A stretch of DNA of 60,000 nt from Cryptomeria japonica (Eukaryota > Streptophyta > Pinopsida > Cupressales > Cupressaceae). Positions 56,765 to 60,000 of this stretch are shown in pieces. The stretch is from NCBI RefSeq assembly GCF_030272615.1, contig NC_081414.1, positions 332,865,427 through 332,925,426 on the forward strand. The letters run 5' to 3'. Both the position numbers and the translations under genes were made by a program. A model generated the notes under the pieces. The model ran no database searches, had not been told where the DNA came from, and saw only the letters and a program-made list of their open reading frames with translations. Positions within the stretch are counted from its first letter, which is position 1. The number at the start of each line of letters is the position of its first letter.

Positions 56765-58180
56765 CTAAAAATGACTTGGCAGTATATCAAGTATCTCACC
56801 TTCAGGCGCCTTAGAGAGGTTTTCACCTTTAGGTACGTCCTTTATTTTCTCTTTTTTAGATTCTGATACCACCACAATTTGGTTTTCACCATCAGGTCTT
56901 TTATTTTTATGACTAAGATACTTGATATCTGTTTCAGTCCTATTTTCACTCTGTTCACTAGTGGAAGAGTTCATGGGTTCAACTGCATTGAGATAATAGG
57001 CTAACATATAGTCATTGGCAAAAGTAGGTACATTCAAGGGTTGGTTATAAAGAGTACAATCAATTAGTTTTAGATGCATTAAGGATAAGGTTGGAACAGG
57101 CTCAAGGGATTTCACGGTACTATCATCATGGCTTCAAACTGACCAGTCGAGTTCCAAATGACTACCTTGCGTATGTGTCTCAAGACCGGGAAGAGTTATG
57201 ACATGATTATTGAAATTTGTGTTAGTATTTATTGGACCTAACCCAACCGACCTACTTCTAGCATCGTCACCTACTTCAGACTGGACTACATACCTTGGTG
57301 TGATAGTAATAGGGTCAGTGGACAACATCTCAACATTCATGATAGAGTAGTCATAATGCATTGCTGAATAGTCATTGTTATAAATAGAGCTCCTATTTGA
57401 GCCATCAGAGTCATAAGATGATGTTTCTGACTCGTCTTCAAGTGGCTTAGTAAAAGTATATATAGTATCAATACCCACATCTTTGATGTTGCAAGTTCCT
57501 TCATGATTTGGTTCATTGATTACTTGTATTTGACACACTTGTGGACATAACCTTGATGGTTCTGTTAATCCCTATCGTCTCTTCCATTCAGCTTCCTCTG
57601 GACTGATGACTGGTTCTATTTTTGTAGCTTCTAATTCTTCTTTTGTAGTTTCATACCCAATTTTTCCTATCTCGTTAGAGGGAGAGCTAGTAGGTGAAGA
57701 AATTGCTTGTGTCTATTCTTCCTCCAACTATCATTCATAGTCTTCTTGTCTTTTTAGTCTAATTTCTTCTGTTACCTTTTGCATATTTAGTCGTATTAGC
57801 TCTTGTGCATCATCTATAATATCACTAGATTCTTTAGGGGTTTCTGTAGTAGAGGTATCTGAGAGATGATCAGAACCCCATTCATACTCATTTGAATCAG
57901 TTTCTGAATCATCTATTTGTTGTCTGCTAGTATATATGACCAGAATGTTCAATGATGCAAATAATTCTGTGATTCTATATACTTTGTCTCTCATATCCTC
58001 TAGGACTTCTACTTCCTATGGTATTATAGCTGATATAATTGGATTTTGATTACCATCTATTTCCTCTCTTTGGGTGGGCAATTCTTTTTGTTCATCGTCA
58101 CACTCTTCCTGAGTTTGTTGAGTATTAATTTCTTGTGTTGTTAAAGGTAGTACCTTTTTCTTCCACTTATGTTAATGGTG
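56765..58180 (-). pseudogene. Element H protease-to-polymerase linker
   Basis: Three partial frames (57994-57731, 57538-57134, 57115-56765) are rich in Ser, Asp, Glu and Asn, e.g. LEDESETSSYDSDGSNRSSI, with no catalytic motif. A long low-complexity linker between protease and reverse transcriptase is known in Tat/Ogre elements, and in Ogre an intron is spliced out of this part. I cannot place splice sites with confidence here. Confidence 0.55.
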
Positions 58181-58360
58181 GGATGTGTGCTTCTGATATG
58201 ATTTCTTTCTTGGATCATATCCCAGTCCAGCTTTACCATTGATAGACTTAGTTTGTAACTGAATAGGTTCTACAATACCTTTTTGACATTTGCCTAGAGG
58301 ACTAGTACTTGAATATCCCATGCGTTAAAGCATCTTATAGCCTAGCCCATATTGTGTTGG
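58181..58360 (-). pseudogene. G-patch-like motif in element H polyprotein
   Basis: On the minus strand the frame reads GLGYKML, a TAA stop, RMGYSSTSPLGKCQKGIVEP, then IQLQTKSINGKAGLGYDPRK. The spacing of glycines, G.GLG-like turn, GI..P and final GLGY fits the G-patch (D111) motif, an RNA-binding or helicase-activating module. The stop within it shows decay. It lies about 100 bp below the protease frame in the polyprotein. See findings. Confidence 0.65.
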
Positions 58361-58462
58361 GGAGATCTCACAATGTCGTATTTCTTTGTTTGTACTATCT
58401 TCTTTGAAAAGTTATTTGAGAAGATCATCCTCTTCTATTTTGCCTGCAAGAGAAGTAGAGGA

Positions 58463-59364
58463 CTATATAAAGACAACATCATAAATGACTTTTGGAGCTG
58501 AAGTTTGTGGCTTCATAACCTCTGATGGTTTTCCTAACTGTCTTGGTGATGGAGGAAGAGACATTAGTGAGAGTATAGGCTCTATCTTGTATCCATCTAT
58601 GCCAATGTTTGTGATTTTCAATTTCTTTTGTAAATCTTTCAGCAAAGATTTCAAACTTTCAGCTATGGAGGCTTCTCTATTATGAGGAACAAAAGCGTCA
58701 GCACCCTGTGTTAATTCATTGCAGGTATAACTTATATCAGGAGGAATACTGACTCCAACTCTATTATAAGGAAATTTCAAGCATTGATGATAGGTAAATG
58801 GTACTTCTTTCATTTCATGAATCCATGGCCTACCCAATAAGATGTTGTATGAAAGATGAAGATCTAGGACTTGAAAAATGACATCTCTTTCTATAGGTCC
58901 TACCCTAATTGGTAATAGTACCAGACCCTTAGAAGTTCTTTCTTCTTCTTCATAAGCCTTGATTGTTATTTTCTTTGTTGGGTCAATAACATTTTCAGAA
59001 AATCCCAACCGTGTAGTAGATTGTAGGTACAAATATTTAACCCAGTGCCTCCATCTATCAAAACATGTTTGACTCGGTGTTTATGGATCATGGCTTCAAT
59101 GTGTAATGGCTGGTTATGTGGGTGACTCAGTGAGTTATCATCTTCTTCAGAGAAAGTGAGGTAATGAGGTGAGGTTAGGTGACCCACCATAGATTGAAAC
59201 CGATCTACGTCTAAATCTTTAGGGACACTGGTGGTAAGTAGAGCCTTGTCCAGGACCTCTCTATGAGTAGAAGAGATCTTAAGTAGTTCCAAAATGGAGA
59301 TTTGAGCATTGGTTCTCTTCAATTGTTCGACAATACTATAACTAGGAGAAGATGATGAAGCCAA
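58463..59364 (-). pseudogene. Element H aspartic protease
   Basis: Processes the Gag-Pol polyprotein. The active site reads HVLIDGGTGLNICTYNLL (near 59065-59115), with DGG for the usual DSG or DTG, then after a frameshift near 59000 continues LGFSENVIDPTKKITIKAYE, RVGPIERDVIFQVLDLHLSY and NILLGRPWIHEMKEVPFTYH. ILLGRPW is the flap-distal ILGRPWL-type motif of plant gypsy proteases. Two overlapping frames (59364-58966 and 59032-58463) together cover it. Confidence 0.88.
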
Positions 59365-60000
59365 CTATTTTGATTTGGCTATGATTGTGTTTGTTTGTCT
59401 ATTAGGTAGATTTGATGTTGTTCGATCGAAAGTTGAGGAACTAGTTCCTGGGAGAGTAATCTTCCTTTGAGTGCGAGTCACGACATTAGCAGCTTGTGCT
59501 TGACTTTGGAGATCCTGGACTATGATCACATTGCAATATTTAGGTTGAGCAGATTCAATCATGTTGATCACATTATCATTGTTAGTGTAGGTATAATTGA
59601 CTCTAGCTCCTCCCTTGGATTTTGAGGAATCTCCTTGTTCATAAGTTGGTAAGGGATCTTTAAAGGCCTTATAATCAGCATTAGTAGCATGTTTTCCAAC
59701 AAAGATCTTGCCTACATCAATGAGATCTTGGATTTCATGTTGGAGTTTCATGCAATTGTTTATGTTATGTCCCTTGTTTTGATGGTAGTCATAGTATTCA
59801 TTTTCTCTCCACCATTTGGGTCTAATTTCTAGGTCAAATGGTCTAGAATTGTCTGGCAATGTTATCAGATTATTTGCCAATAAGGTTTTGAAAGTTGATT
59901 CATATGACTCATCTAGAGGAGTAAAATCATGCTTAGGCTTTGAAAGCTAAGGCTTTTCTTTAAACTATTCTCTTGTTTTCTTTGGAGGATTTTCTGTCGT
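59365..60000 (-). pseudogene. Element H Gag, C-terminal part, cut by the window edge
   Basis: 59880-59365 reads MANNLITLPDNSRPFDLEIR, then ENEYYDYHQNKGHNINNCMK, a zinc-knuckle-like unit of the Tat type (C..H...GH....C) with the first cysteine replaced by tyrosine, then LQHEIQDLIDVGKI. The frame above 59880 carries the upstream Gag in broken form. The start of Gag, leader and 5' LTR lie to the right of 60000. Confidence 0.8.

Larger units (their letters stand above)
54954..60000 (-). mobile_element. Ty3/gypsy element H (Tat/Ogre-like), partial
   Basis: The minus-strand order from the right edge is Gag C-terminus, protease, long linker with a G-patch-like motif, reverse transcriptase, connection, RNase H. 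Integrase and 3' LTR would lie below 54954 but are replaced by element G. The 5' part is outside the window. Reverse transcriptase before integrase, and the forms DMPGLDPDLIKHHL and CTNNIAEYEAL, fit the Tat clade of plant Ty3/gypsy elements. Frameshifts and stops make it inactive. Confidence 0.88.

Overview
The window looks like repeat-dominated nuclear DNA from a large plant genome. It is AT-rich with no bacterial-type gene density, and almost every recognisable coding stretch is a decayed LTR retrotransposon protein. PLS-type PPR debris and plant primer-binding sites support a plant. The old, deeply nested LTR elements with long (1.0-1.5 kb) LTRs suggest a gymnosperm, probably a conifer, but that is an impression and not proven. 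I see no intact host gene, rRNA, tRNA or CRISPR array.

Layout. 1-2947: three tandem copies of a 1.1 kb unit, each with a 225-nt imperfect hairpin. 3016-10728: Ty1/copia element A (+ strand), complete with 5-bp target duplications, its 3' LTR split by a solo LTR (8697-9758). 10734-13985: non-coding DNA with a PPR pseudogene fragment near 12860-13232. 14010-15638: LTR plus gag start of a truncated copia element (- strand). 15639-17343: unassigned DNA, a short hypothetical frame and a (TA)n-rich block. 17344-32928: copia element C (- strand, same family as A), split in its gag by copia element D (22350-31235, - strand), whose 3' LTR holds a second solo LTR (22576-23749) of the same family as the first. 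32934-35189: unassigned DNA, an LTR-like block and a 0.25 kb direct repeat. 35190-47665: the left half of a Ty3/gypsy element (+ strand) whose LTR is split by a 9.9 kb non-autonomous LTR element (35814-45713, - strand). That element carries no reverse transcriptase or integrase but has one long decayed reading frame. 48432-54953: a second pol-less LTR element (+ strand) with a four-zinc-knuckle Gag and a separate large ORF2. 54954-60000: a Tat/Ogre-like Ty3/gypsy element (- strand) running off the right edge, with protease, a G-patch-like motif, reverse transcriptase and RNase H.

How it fits together. Elements A, C, D and the pol-less element at 48432 share the same initiator-Met-type primer site and a near-identical polypurine-tract neighbourhood, so autonomous copia elements could once have supplied enzymes to the pol-less one. 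The 35814-45713 element instead has a primer site that appears to match tRNA-Trp and a different polypurine tract, so its helper must be another family. Nesting gives a relative history: the gypsy LTR predates the 9.9 kb element; element C predates D; D and A predate the two solo LTRs. All coding regions carry stops or frameshifts, many explained by C-to-T or G-to-A changes, consistent with long-term methylation and silencing.

The most unusual candidates are the tandem hairpin array (with base-pair covariation among its three copies), the two pol-less LTR elements with large unrecognised proteins, the clustered polypurine tracts, and the G-patch-like motif embedded in a Ty3/gypsy polyprotein.
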